From: Neoceratodus forsteri
Lineage: Eukaryota > Chordata > Ceratodontiformes > Ceratodontidae
NCBI GenBank assembly: GCA_016271365.2
Contig: CM057449.1
Location: 1,561,304,501-1,561,368,500, forward strand
DNA: 64,000 bases
Reading direction: 5' to 3'
Shown here: positions 21,182 through 31,850 of the stretch, piece by piece
Position numbering within the stretch: position 1 is the stretch's first letter
How the letters are laid out: the number at the start of each line of letters is the position of its first letter
Translations under genes and position numbers: made by a program
The notes under the pieces: generated by a model
The model's input: only the letters and a program-made list of their open reading frames with translations
What the model was told of the DNA's origin: nothing
Database searches by the model: none

Positions 21182-22006
21182 TTACCTGCTGTTACAGTTG
21201 ATCTTCAGGAGAATCTCCTCCTTTTAGCCAAAGCTCTGCCTCCTCCCCTCCCTTGTTCAGGTGACAATACTGCCTGTTCTCGCAAGCTGATTCTACTGTG
21301 ATGCCTCAAGCGACATTAATACTTGGGTTGCCATATCCTCTCCTGTGTGCCTGGTTTGGTTTTGGTCGCTTTGGACCCTGCTGTTCCGACGTTCCTCCGA
21401 GCTTGTCTCTGGTGGGGAACTAAGGCATGCTGGGGATACCCATTTTATATAGTCGCCGATGAGGCATGTTGATGTGGGCTGCCCCCGCCAGCAAAATTAT
21501 GTCTGAGTGATCCTAACACTGATGACCATGGCCAATGGGAAATTGCGGAATTTTTTAGCAGATTTTGCGGGGAATTTGCGGAACTTTTTTCTCCCAAATT
21601 TTGCGGGACTTTGCATGTATTTTGCTGTGATTTTGCGGGCTGCTGAGCACACATTTTCCTTTGTGCGGTACAAGTCTGGGGTTTTCAATTTCAGTTGCTT
21701 TGTGATGCATATCAAAGTCAGCCATCAGAAAGGTATAGGTTTTTGTAAAAAAATAAACAAAAAAACACACACACTCACAAAAGTTACAAGTTTTTATTGA
21801 AACACCAACAACTGATCAAAAAACAATATACATTATAATAGTAGCATTGTTGTCAAAGCAGTACCATCACCACCACCTCTAATAATTCAAACAATAAACA
21901 TTAGTATTCTACAGTAAAAGTATAGTACCACCACCACCCCAGATCGTCAAGAAAGGATCGGTACATTATAGAATGAGCAGCACCAATGGTTATCCAACAA
22001 AGATCT

Positions 22007-23558
22007 TTAAAATTTCTTATTGTACTTCAACATAAGAAGTAGTTTAGTGTTGTCATCTGTCAGACTTCGCCGATTGTCTTTTAAAAGGTCTGTGTACAGC
22101 GAAAAAGTCCGTTCAACGTCTGCTGTGCTTACGGGAAGCCAGATATATCTTTTTGCCACAGCAGCAAGATGTGGAATTGTATCCCTTTGTGCTTCCCACC
22201 ACTCAGCAATATTAAAATCATCACTGGGTACTGACTGGGCAAAAGTTCTGTACCCATGCCATTCAAAGTTTGAAACACCAGCCAGAGATGGTAGCTCCTG
22301 GGTGTGTTTTACTTTTACTTTTTCCTTGTCCAGTGTTGGCAGCTGCTTTGGGTCAAAGATTCAGGCAGCTTTGAATGTGCCGACTGAGGGATGAGATTTT
22401 AAAATTTTGTCCAGTTTCTCACTGCTGTCCAACATAACCTTCTGAAAAAGGTTCACACAGTTTTGATTTTCAGGTAACTGACAATGGGACAACATTTCTA
22501 CTGTATTTGGTCTGTATTCAGTTTCCCCTGCGGTGGCACAGAAGTCCAAAAACATATGCACATTTTGCACCCTTCCAAATATGGAGTGTCTCTGTGGCTG
22601 GCTGCTTGACTGCAATTGTAGAATAAGGTTAACAAGTTCAGACGAGTGTTCCACAACAAAAGTGGCTTGTTTTACCAGCTCTGCTGCTTTGCCTTTCAAT
22701 ATCACTTCAGGCACTTCAAGGTTGCTGCATCAGATTGTAGCGTTTCAACAAATTCTGTTAACACAGCAAATAGTCTGCCAAATACTGAACAGCATTAACC
22801 CAGGAGCACCACTGAGTTACCACTGCATATACTGGCATCTTGGGTACAATGCCCTGCTTGGATTCCATGAATGCAAAGTACTGATGCCTACGCATTGGGC
22901 TCTGGCAAAATATTTTTTTAACAAGGGAAACGGCAGTGTTTAAGTCAGCTGGTGTGTCTGCTCAGACTTCCAAGACCAAATTGAGGAGCTGGGCAATGCA
23001 AGTGACATGCACTGCATTTGGTAGGACACAGGACAGCACAGTTTCAAAAGCCTTGTGCATATAACTTGCACTGTCCGTGACAATGGCAAAGACTTTATTG
23101 AAGTTCACCCCATTGGTGTTTAGCACTTTTAGTAGAGCTTGGGATACTGTGGTGTTGTTCACATGATGAAAAAACTCAACACCAATTAGGAGTGGCTGTT
23201 CCCCAACATTAAGCAATGGTTGGGCCAAAATAGCCAGCACGCTATGCCCACAGGCATCTGTTGTCTTATCCAGAAAAATGAAGACATCTTGATCCTCTAC
23301 CGCCTCTTTCAAGGACTGTTCATGATCAGGCCGAAGTTCTTGGAGGTACATGCTCCAAAGCTGTGCTGGTCCCAGAAGACTACCGCCTTGTTTTGTGTGC
23401 TTCTTTAAGAACTCTTGAAAGCCAGAAGCCTTCTCCAGTGGTATGTCTGCACGGGTCAAACAGTGGACGAAGTCCAGAACTATTTCCTTCCGTTCAATGG
23501 AAGATTCCGTTGCTCGACTGAAACACGAAGTCAAGCGACTGTTGTCGTAGAGGTGTGC
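22007..23558 (-). pseudogene. hAT transposase exon 2: catalytic domain, frameshifted
   Basis: A long polypyrimidine run ending in TTTAG at about 23559 is a strong splice acceptor. The exon is open to 22965: DFVHCLTRADIPLEKASGFQ (also CGGBP1-like), then IFLDKTTDACGHSVLA (RNase H-fold catalytic segment), VFAIVTDSASYMHKAFE (second acidic segment) and a CIAQLLNLVLEV segment (equivalent to C.AH.L.L). After a stop at about 22962, the middle region is shifted; 22714-22361 is open again. The C-terminal hAT dimerisation motif is at about 22120-22070 (VSTADVERTFSLYTDLLK). The stop at 22009-22007 ends the original protein. As it stands it cannot make a full transposase. Confidence 0.8.
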
Positions 23559-24069
23559 CTAAAAAAAAAAAAAAAGATATAATATGTTGCAGGGAAAAAT
23601 AAACTGTGCCTGGAAAACAAAACACAAGCAAACAAGATTTAATATTTTACAGGGCAAAAACAAACTATAGGTCAGCCCAGTGTCATGGAGAGCTGAGGAG
23701 CTGTGAGCTTTACCTCCTGCCAAACTGGCAACCTGTTTGAGAACAACATCAGATCAGCAGGGAGAGGAGAGGATCGAGTGTCCAGTTGGCTGCTTTCCTC
23801 TCCGGAGTGGGGTTGGGAATCTGCTGTCTTGCTCTTAGAGGCCAGGTGGTAGTTTTGAACTCTAGCAGCAAGGAAGGGGGATGCAGGAACAAGGCACATG
23901 TGTACGGGGGTGGTGGTGGGGGGCTGGATTCCACAGTGCCAGAGAGAGATGAGATGGACTTATGAGGCAGGCACAGAGCAGATACCAGTCACCCAAGGAA
24001 AAACAAACCGATTATGTAAAAATAAAATAACTGCAAACATCTGTAAGCACTAGTACTTATTTTGCATGT

Positions 24070-24309
24070 TTTTCTTGCAGCTTCTTTTCTTTCTAGATGT
24101 TTCTGTGACTTCATGTGCATGTCAACTGTATGCTTCCGCACGAAGTCGAGTGTGTGGGTACAAGCACGACAAAACAGCAATCCTCCATCCTCATAAAGAT
24201 CCTCCAGATATAACTTAACCTGATCCTGGGCGTGCACAAGATATGAGACATGACGGTCCTTGGCCTCTTCGCGAGAAAGACGGAAGCGCTTTGGTGGCGG
24301 TGTAGACAT
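24070..24309 (-). CDS. hAT transposase exon 1: BED-like zinc finger, CGGBP1-like
   Basis: Starts at the ATG at 24309-24307 (MSTPPPKRFRLS). About 40 residues in, a BED-type zinc finger is visible: LYEDGGLLFCRACTHTLDF and KHTVDMHMKSQKH, giving the Cys-x2-Cys...His-x4-5-His ligand set. The spacing and the EDGG.LFC.(S/A)C segment resemble the vertebrate protein CGGBP1, which is regarded as domesticated from a hAT transposase. The exon is open through ERKEAARKTCK; the splice donor was not pinned down and could lie within about 20 bases of 24070. The domain would bind the element's terminal DNA. Confidence 0.75.
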
Positions 24310-24429
24310 GGTGTAATTTAACTAAACCAAAATTAAACCAAAAAAAAAAATTAAGACTTCAATGAGAGCATCAGTGCATAGAGAGCTTTCCTTGGGATGC
24401 TTGATCCTCCAGTATCACATCACTGGTTT

Positions 24430-24905
24430 GGAAAAAAATTGTTCTGTGCCACTCTGGTCGCCCGCCCCACCCTGCACCCTCACCAGAGGCCAGAACAATT
24501 TTTTTCAACCCTACTGCCAGTCCACCAGGCCCACCCTCCTCAACTCTGAGGAACCACAGCAGCGAGTCAAGGACACACCACAGGAGCGGCGATGGGCGCT
24601 GGCGACAGACAGACATGATGGAAAAAATTGTTCTGTGCCACTCTGGTCACCGCCCACCCTGCACCCTCATCAGAGGCCAGAACAATTTTTCACTATGACT
24701 GCCAGTCCGCCAGGCCCTCCTCCCTCAACTCCGAGGAACCACAGCAGCGAGTCAGGACACACCACAGGAGGCGGCGGCGGATGCTGGCGACTGCCAGACA
24801 TGATGGAAAAAAATTGTTCTGTGCCACTCTGGTCGCCTGCCCCACCCTGCACCCTCACCAGAGGCCAGAACAATTTTTTTCACCATGACTGCCAGTCCGA
24901 CAAGC
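24430..24905. repeat. Palindromic minisatellite inside the hAT element
   Basis: About 2.5 tandem copies of a unit of 185-190 bp start near 24431, 24621 and 24806. Each starts with GAAAAAAATTGTTCTG and, about 60 bases on, has its inverted copy CAGAACAATTTTTTTC, so each repeat can fold into a hairpin. The rest of the unit is C-rich. It lies just 5' of the transposase start. A 190-codon plus-strand frame crosses it but is a by-product of the repeat. Confidence 0.8.
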
Positions 24906-25944
24906 TTTTTTTACAGCCCCATACATATAAATAAAAAAACAAATTACCATAGCTGGCCCCTGCTAGATTCCCTCCCTGCCTCCCAACATGCCACCCTCAA
25001 GTCATCAAAAAAACATTTGCATAAAAACTTAACTGTTTGGCATATTCTGACTACTGCAAAACCAAGAGTGGGAACAATCCTCATCCTCACTAAGTAACAT
25101 TTAATAACACTGAGACACCATAAACATGTAAATATGCCCACACCACCCCCTTCCCACGACATGAGGCCACACATTTTGGTCCCTATAGGATCAAGGACAG
25201 AGGTCCTCCTGACCTTCTCCCAGAAAAAACAAGCATTCAGATTCATTTGGGACAATTATGCAAATGGCATAAAAACTTACCTGGTTGGCACAAAAGAAAG
25301 AGTGATTCAGCTCTTTTTGGGGTAAATTGATTGTCACAGCAGTGATCCTCTGCTTCTTCTCCTCGTCCTCTGCAGCACTCTGACTCTCACCGCGATGGTC
25401 GCTCTTCTTTAGCTCGTTTTCAGCAGCTCCCAGTGATGCACTGATGCGATGCCTTCAGCTCCTGCTCTTGCTCTGTAGCCCCCCTCACCTGTCCATGCAC
25501 ATTTACCTTGGTTTGGCGGACCTGAGGGGGCCTGAAGCTAAAGGAAAAGTGGGGACTTTTAAAAATAACAGCCTGGCATGATTGGTCCCAGCTAGTGTGG
25601 CGATGCTGCGATGTCACCCCATGCGTCACCGCCAGGACAACAAAGCAGGCGGGGTCGGGCGGAGAGGAGTCAAGGCGGAGCGAGATTCCAGCTGGGGAGT
25701 CTGTAGGGAGTCGGGACACAACATCACATCAGGAGGGATACCATGGGCAGCAGCTACTGGCAAGTAAATGAGTTTTTTGTGGGAGGCGGGAGCTCGCGTT
25801 GGGCTATTGGGCACAGGTTGTGGGAAGCAGAGAATTGAGCGATTAAGTTCAGACTTTGTTAAAATGTCGCGAGCGTGATTTTTGCGGGGGTCCAAAATCG
25901 ACTTTCTCGCAAATAATCGCGGTCACGATTTTCCAGTGGCCCTG
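24906..25944. other. hAT 5' non-coding region and terminus
   Basis: Sequence between the minisatellite and the transposon end. I see no coding motif. The last 80 bases have repeated TCGCG/GCGATT words near the terminus (AATCGCGGTCACGATTTTCC), which could be subterminal transposase sites; the left subterminal region instead carries repeated TTTTGCGGG words. Confidence 0.5.
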
Positions 25945-26576
25945 CTGATGACTTACAGATCATGATGTGGCTCAATGGAGGAGATTCTGTTGAAGAGCTA
26001 CTGTTACGTTAGGTAGCTTTTTTGTATTCTTTTAATTTTTTGGCATGATGTGAATTCCTTTTGATGAAAACCTTAAATACAGTGAGGCAGGTTTGGCTTA
26101 TAACTACTTGAATTTAGATTATTTTGCACAGTATTTCCTGAGTTTCTTCTTGTATGAGAAGAATTAATCCTTATAAATTGGATTTCAACTGACCTTCCTG
26201 GACTTAAGTCTTTACCATTTATTTATACTGCTGGGTTCAAGCCGGAGGTGCTGGGACCCTGAGGGAGTCAAAATTCTTTAGGAAGGCCTGCGCTGAGCTG
26301 GACTGCGCATGCGTAGCGCCGCGAGACTGACTCAAGCCATATAGGCTATCTTGGCATCGACCCTTCATCCACTTCTGTTCCTTATTTCCCCGCCATCAAG
26401 TGCACTCAGTGACAACATCACTCGCCTGCCAGGAGTGACATATTCATGTTTATATGACTACAGCGATTAGTATGCTCAGTTTTAGTTATTTATTTTTTGT
26501 GTAAACAACAAAGAAAAAAACAGAAAAATGTTTTATTATTTTTCTGCTTCAGCCCTGCCGCTCGAAGGAGTTCACT

Positions 26577-28380
26577 ATGGATGGTGACAGTAGGAGTCAG
26601 CTGGGCTGTGTCCAGTACACCGCCCTCAGGGGGGGGTGATACAACCACAGACAGTTTGGGAGGGATGACAGTGCATCTGAAAACACAAGAAACAGCGGGC
26701 CCGATGCAGGTCGAGGACCCGGCACTGTTCTTCCTCTTCTCTTAGGAAGGAGAAGAAACGGTACCACTCGAGATTGCCCTTTGTTACGTCTGCCAAGAGG
26801 TCCGCGGTGTCTGTGGGTAAGAGGCCTTCCCCAGCTCCCCGACAGCCTCCACCTGTAGTCACTCGGATTCTCAGCAACGGAGGCCTTCTCTGTCCTCTTT
26901 TGGGGTTTCCGGTGGACAGTTTCACCACTGGACTGCTCTTATGGAGCAGTGGGTACAGTGTCTAGCCCATTTGCCCTTACCTGTGGATCTGATGCCTTGG
27001 GCCTAGGCAGCTTAGACCTGTGGCTGTGGCCTACAGGTCCAGTAGAGCATTTACCTCTGGCAGTGGCTTCTCCCTTGCCAGTGACCATGCTGCCGACACC
27101 GCTTCCACATGCCTGCCCCCTTCATTCTGTTTCCTCACAGGGACTGGCACAGGTACCATCCCTGGGCCTGGGTTGAGTGATAGGGTGGCGCCGTCTCTGG
27201 CTCCGACTTCTTTTCGGTCAGTGCTGCATCCGGTGCCGGGTTCGGCACTGACTTCTTTGTTGCCAGTGCTGCTTCCAGCTCCAGTTCCAGTGTCTCCTGT
27301 TTTTCCACCGCCTAGGCCTAGTCTCAGCCTCTTGTGCTCCACTCCGTCGTCGTTCCCCGAGGAGGATATGGAGCAGGACGAGTCTGACCCAGACCTCATC
27401 ATCTCCGAGGAAGGGGATGAGGACTCTGTCTGTAGCCTGAACAGTAAGCCGATAGCTCTGACCATGGTCCCTCAAGCGGACCATTCCTTTCAATCCCTTT
27501 TAAGGAACATGCAGGCAACCCTGACTCTTCAGATGACTTCGTTGGACCCAGGAAAATTTTTGTGCCTTGAATGGCTTTATGTTCCCAATATCCCAGTGAA
27601 CCTTACTCCTCGTGTTCCCCTAGCCTTCAAGACTCTAGGCCTGCCTTTATCCGTTTTGTTTGTAAGTCCATAGATCGGAAATATGTCCCTCCTAAAGAGA
27701 GACCTATTCTGGCTTCCCAGCCAGTTACGGATGCACTGGTTGTTCTCGCGAAGAACGACAAAGCTGTCTTATCTCAAGAAGTGACAGCACGTCCTATCAA
27801 TAAGGAATCTCATAAGATAGATACTATGGGGAAGTAGGCTTTTGCAATGGCTATGCTTGGCACGTGTATAGCCAGCTATCGGGGGCACTTCACTCAGCAT
27901 GTGTATGTCCTCTGGAACTCCCTTAGATTTCTTGCAGAGAATCTTCTGGATTCTGACTCCAAGCTTAAGATTCTTCAAACTATCACCTGTGGAATAGAAT
28001 CCAATAACCATCAGCTGAAAGCAGCTATGGATGCATATAATACCGCTTCCATAGTGGCCGCAGCTGGAATCTGCATTAGAAGATATTCCTGGCTGTGGAC
28101 ATCAGGGTTCTCCTCAGATGCCCAACAATAGGTTATGAATGTCCCCTTTGATGGTACCTGTCTGTTTGGCCAGTAGGTGGAACAAGCCCTAGAGACCTCT
28201 CAGGAAACCAGGTCCACCATCAAGTTGGCCAGGCCACCTCCTTCAGCCCCTCAGAGAGGCAGGAACTGTCAGTTCTTTCGTAATAGGCAACCCTTTCAAA
28301 GACGAGGCAGAGGAGCACCGAACAAACACCGGTCTCCTCAGCCATAAAAGAAAATGCAGCAGAAGACACAGGGCCTGAAA
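26577..28380 (+). pseudogene. DIRS-III Gag, broken
   Basis: The likely start is ATG at 26577 (MDGDSRSQLG). A Pro/Ser/Val-rich N-terminal half (27000-27340) leads to an acidic block (EDMEQDESDPDLIISEEGDE) and then the conserved core: PINKESHKIDTMGK (about 27790-27835) followed by the alanine-rich segment SIVAAAGICIRRYSWLW (about 28050-28105). An Arg-rich tail (RRGRGAPNKHRS) lies near 28310. No Cys/His block like that of DIRS-II or IV was recognised. Stops and frame changes occur between these blocks. Confidence 0.75.
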
Positions 28381-28494
28381 GTGCTTTGTGCCTCCCTCTG
28401 AGAGTCCGGTCCAGGTTCCGCCTCAGCTGCCTGAGGTGGGCCTCTCCTCAGCAGTGGGAGGTTATCTTCTGCAGCCCTACTGCCCCCTCTGACT

Positions 28495-28807
28495 GCTCCG
28501 CTCTGCCGAAGAGGGATTGCTAGAGGTTCCTAGGGTTAGGTTGAAGACATCTGGGTTGCGGGCATTTATGTTTGCAGCCCCTACACTGTGGAACACTCTA
28601 CCTCGTCGGATAAGAGAGTGCCCGACAGTGGAGAGCTTCAAAACTGCTTTAAAAACGCATGTATTTGAGCTGCCTTTGGTATTGATATATGAACCGTTTA
28701 TAATGTGATGATTGCTAGGTTTCATATATGTTTTATGTATTTATTGTAAAAGGCGCTATGATCTCTGGAATAGCGCCTTTTAGAAATAGTCAATTTAATT
28801 GATTTGA
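28495..28807 (+). mobile_element. LINE 3' end nested in DIRS-III
   Basis: A 313-bp insertion encoding the post-RT C-terminus of an L2/Rex1/CR1-type LINE (AFMFAAPTLWNTLPRRIREC, then a FKTALKTHVFE segment), followed by a short 3' untranslated region ending in AATTTAATTGATTTGA. TCTGACT occurs on both sides (28488-28494 and 28808-28814), a good 7-bp target duplication. The segment AAAAGGCGCTATGATCTCTG pairs with TAGCGCCTTTTA nearby, giving a small 3' stem-loop. Confidence 0.8.
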
Positions 28808-28814
28808 TCTGACT

Positions 28815-29543
28815 CAATTCTATAGCCAGTGGAAGTCTATCACCACAGACAAGTGGGTTCTCAGGATAGTTCAGGAGGGATACTCTCTCAATTTTTCAGA
28901 GATCCTTCCAGACCTTCCACCCAAGTGGCAGTACTCTCTGTCAGCTGCTCAGTCAGACCTTCTCACATCAGAGATAATGGGCCTTCTCAAAAACAGGGCA
29001 GTGGAAGTAGTTCCCTGGACAGAGCGAAACACAGGACTGTACTCCCATTACTTTCTGGTTCCAAAAAAGACTGGGGGTGTGTACCCCGTTCTCGATCTCA
29101 GAAAGCTGAACAAGTTCTTGTATCACGAGAAGTTCAAGATGGTCTCCCTGGGGACACTTTTGCCACTTCTCAAGCAAAACAACTGGCTGGCATCTCTGGA
29201 CATGCAAGATGCCTACCAGCATATTCCAGTGCACCCTAGCTATTACAAGTTCCTTCGTTTTGTGGCCTTGTGGCAGTTCAAAGTCCTGCCCTTTGGGCTC
29301 TCCTCGGTGCCTCAAGTCTTTACAAAGTGCTTTGCAGTTCTCGCAGTACACCTTGAAAAGCTTGGCATTCAGGTCTTTCCTCATCTGGATGACTTTGCTC
29401 CTACCAAGCCCGTCAAGACAGGCTACAGAGAGAACGGGGTAGCCACAGCATCTCAGTTCCTGACTTCCATGGGGCTTCTGCTGAACCTAGAAAAGTCACA
29501 GCTTCAGTCCTCACAGCAGCTCCTCTTCATGGGGCCCTCTTAG
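28815..29543 (+). pseudogene. DIRS-III reverse transcriptase, mostly open
   Basis: One frame is open from about 28815 to 29543. It opens with YSQWKSITTDKWVLRIVQEG, then GLYSHYFLVPKKTGGVYPVL, FKMVSLGTLLPLLKQNNWLA, SLDMQDAYQHIP, VLPFGLSSVPQVFTKCF, and the catalytic box VFPHLDDFA (about 29375-29400), where the usual Tyr of the YLDD box is His. GLLLNLEKSQ closes the block. It is the least damaged RT in the window, but it ends at a stop at 29541-29543 before RNase H. Confidence 0.82.
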
Positions 29544-29639
29544 ACATCCAAAGATGGGGGCTTTTCTCCCAGAGGACAGGAGAAACGACATCCTTCAGAT
29601 GGCACGTTTCATAATGGAAAACGATCCCTTTTGGGCTCG

Positions 29640-30640
29640 CTCTGTGCAATGATGTTAGGCCTCACGGCCTCTTCCATCTTCACAGTGCCTCTAGCTCAGC
29701 TGCATATGAGGACCACTCAGTGGATGCTCAGCACACAGTGGTCCCCAACAACACATCCCCAGTCTTACCCCCATCAAAGTGACAGAGCATCTGTGGCAGT
29801 CACTTGCATGATAGACACAGGAGGGCGGGCATCCTTCATCAAGGTCTTCCCTTCGCTCTGCCGGAGTCTCAGATAACCATCACTATAAATGCATCTCTCC
29901 TCGGCTGGGGAGCCCACTGCAAGCACCATTGCACACAGGGTCTTTGAACCCAGGCAGAGTCGCACCTCCACTCAACGTTCTGGAGATGAAGGCATTTCTG
30001 TACGCCATCTGAGTCCTGGAAGATGTACAGTAGTCAGTCACAACATAATCCTTCTTTAGATGAACAAGAAAGCAGTGATGCATTACATCAACGAGCAAGG
30101 GGAAGCACACTCCTATCATCTCTGCAGAGAAGCCATGAGGATCTGGGAGTGGTGCCTCACCCACAATGCCCTGATTCAGATAGTTTACCTGCCAGAGACT
30201 CAGAACAATCTGGCAGACCACCTCAGCAGGACAGAAGCGGATCCTCTCGAGTGGTTGTTAGCACCAGGTATCGTACAGTCCCTCTTTGGCGAGTGGGGTA
30301 CTCCAGACCTGGACCTTTTTGCGTTCCCACTCAACGCAAAACTGCATCAGTTCTGCCCAGAAATCCAGAATCTGGATTTTCTGTCTGGCCATGTGGACAA
30401 ATCGCTTCTGTGTGCATTTCCTCCTCCTCCTCCTCCTCTTCCATTAATTCAGAGGGTGCTGCTCAGACTGGAGACCCATTGGGGCTACATGAGTCTCATT
30501 GCACCATACTGACCTCGACAGATTTGGTTTCCCCTGATCAGTAAGCTGTCAGTACATCCTCCGTGGCAACTACCACTACAGACGGACCTTCTGACACAGG
30601 GACCCCTGTTCCATCCCGGCCTGCGCTGCCTTCATCTCCA
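29640..30640 (+). pseudogene. DIRS-III RNase H and methyltransferase-like region
   Basis: The N-terminal part of RNase H is shifted (29640-30060). From 30060 to 30512 one frame is open with KAVMHYINEQGEAHSYHLC, a LPETQNNLADHLSRT segment, then the methyltransferase-like region: EWGTPDLDLFAFPLNAKLHQ, a polyproline run CAFPPPPPPLPLIQRVLLRL from a CCT expansion at about 30420-30440, and a final block with PRQIWFPLI. A TGA after MSLIAPY interrupts the end. Confidence 0.75.
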
Positions 30641-30699
30641 CATCTGGCTCCTGAGGAGATAGAAGAGGGCAGGTTTAATGCATCTCAGAGATACTCCTG

Positions 30700-31674
30700 G
30701 CAGCAGGTAAGCCTTCCACTAGGAAAACTTACGTAGCCAAATGGAAACGCTTCTCAGAATGGTGTGCCAAGGTTCCCTTAGACCCATTCCAATATTCTTC
30801 TAACAAGGTATTGGAGTGCTTGCTAGACCTTTCAGATGCGGGACTTCAATACTCTTCTGTAAAGGTTCATCTCTGTGCAGTCTCTACTTATCATGAACCA
30901 GTCCAGAATAAGACCTTGGCCCAACTACCTCTGTTCAAGAGACTCCTCAAGGGCATTCTGCATACAAGGCCTCCGGTCAAGAAGCTGGTTGCCCCCTGGG
31001 ATATTAACCTCGTGCTGGACACGTTCACTTGTAAACCTTTTAAGCCTCTAGCCACATGCAATATTAAATTTCTGACCTGGAAAACTGCCTTTCTAGAAGC
31101 CATTACTTCTGCTCGTAGGGTTTCTAAGATACATGCTTTGGTCACAGACCCTCCGTATACTGTCTTTCACAAAGACAAGATGGTTTTCTGTACACATCCT
31201 AAGTTCCTACCCAAAGTGGTTTCAAGTTCCACCTCAACTAGCTCTTGGTACTGCCTACTTATTTCTCTAGCTTCCAGAATGAAAGGGAACACATTCTTCA
31301 CTGTCTGGATGTTAAAAGAGCCCTTCGGTTCTACATCAATAGAACAAAGGACATCTGTAAATCCAAGCAGCTGTTCGTGTCCTTCAGTGTTGCCCGAGCC
31401 AGTTTCCATTACGTGTATTTCTGCTTGGAGAGTGGCATGCCTGTCCCACTGTTACTCTGTGGCGCAGGTCAAGTTGGAGGGCCAAATGCGCTCCCATTCT
31501 ACCAGAGCTGTTGCTGCATCCTTGGCAGAGATCCGCTCTGTTTGTATTGATGATATTTGCAAAGTGGCTACTGGGAGCTTAGTGCATACTTTTGTTAAGC
31601 ACTATGCTCTGGATGTTCATGCCAGACAGCATGCTTCTTTTGGCAGGACAGTCCGTAATGGACTTCCCTCCTGA
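30700..31674 (+). pseudogene. DIRS-III tyrosine recombinase, two frameshifts
   Basis: The open block 30811-31235 covers the core-binding domain (VKVHLCAVSTYHEPVQNKTL) and box I (TSARRVSKIHAL with the Arg), ending near PKFLPKVVS. A frameshift moves the next block to 31245-31400 (ILHCLDVKRALRFYINRTKD). A second shift returns to the first frame for 31430-31674, with box II HSTRAVAASLAE (His and Arg both present) and LVHTFVKHYALDV (Tyr present). All catalytic residues survive, but in different frames. Confidence 0.8.
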
Positions 31675-31724
31675 GTGAGCTCCGTCTCCTACCGTTTTGC
31701 TCGGGAGATTGGTTTTAGCTTGTT

Positions 31725-31850
31725 ACTCTAACCCAGCAGTATGAATAAGGGGTGAAGACTTAAGTCCAGGAAGATATGAAAATTACGTAGTCCGTAATTC
31801 TTGATCTTCTTGGACAAGTCTTCACCATTTATTCATATGCTCACCCATCA
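31725..31850 (+). repeat. DIRS-III internal complementary region
   Basis: The segment at about 31728-31775 (AGACTTAAGTCCAGGAAGAT) is the reverse complement of the left end at 26193-26235. The segment at about 31790-31838 (GTAATTCTTGATCTTCTTGG) is the reverse complement of the right end at 32175-32230. The two meet without a spacer, as expected for a DIRS ICR. Confidence 0.85.

Larger units (their letters stand above)
21527..25944 (-). mobile_element. Complete hAT DNA transposon, 4.4 kb, 8-bp target duplication
   Basis: The element is flanked by perfect 8-bp direct repeats CTGATGAC at 21519-21526 and 25945-25952, the duplication length of the hAT superfamily. Its termini are imperfect inverted repeats: CATGGCCAATGGGAAATTG on the left and, reversed, CAGGGCCACTGGAAAATCG on the right. 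Joining the flanks across one copy of the repeat restores a continuous DIRS right-end sequence. The transposase is on the minus strand in at least two exons (24309-24070 and 23558-22007). A palindromic minisatellite (24430-24905) lies upstream of exon 1. Confidence 0.92.
21183..26015 (+). mobile_element. Isolated DIRS right end, split by a hAT transposon
   Basis: Immediately after the DIRS-II right end, 21183-21526 starts with an ICR-like half (TTACAGTTGATCTTCAGGAG) and a right-ITR-like body. After the hAT insertion, 25953-26015 completes the right end (GAAGAGCTACTGTTACG). It resembles the DIRS-V right end (47215-47590) most closely. No Gag, RT or YR precedes it. As with 11618-13135, this is a right end only, sitting directly against the right end of a fuller DIRS. 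Confidence 0.6.

Noticed and set aside
24362..24934. Plus-strand open frame of 190 codons with repeated peptides
   Set aside because: The repeats in the peptide are the palindromic minisatellite of the hAT element translated; no independent coding signal.
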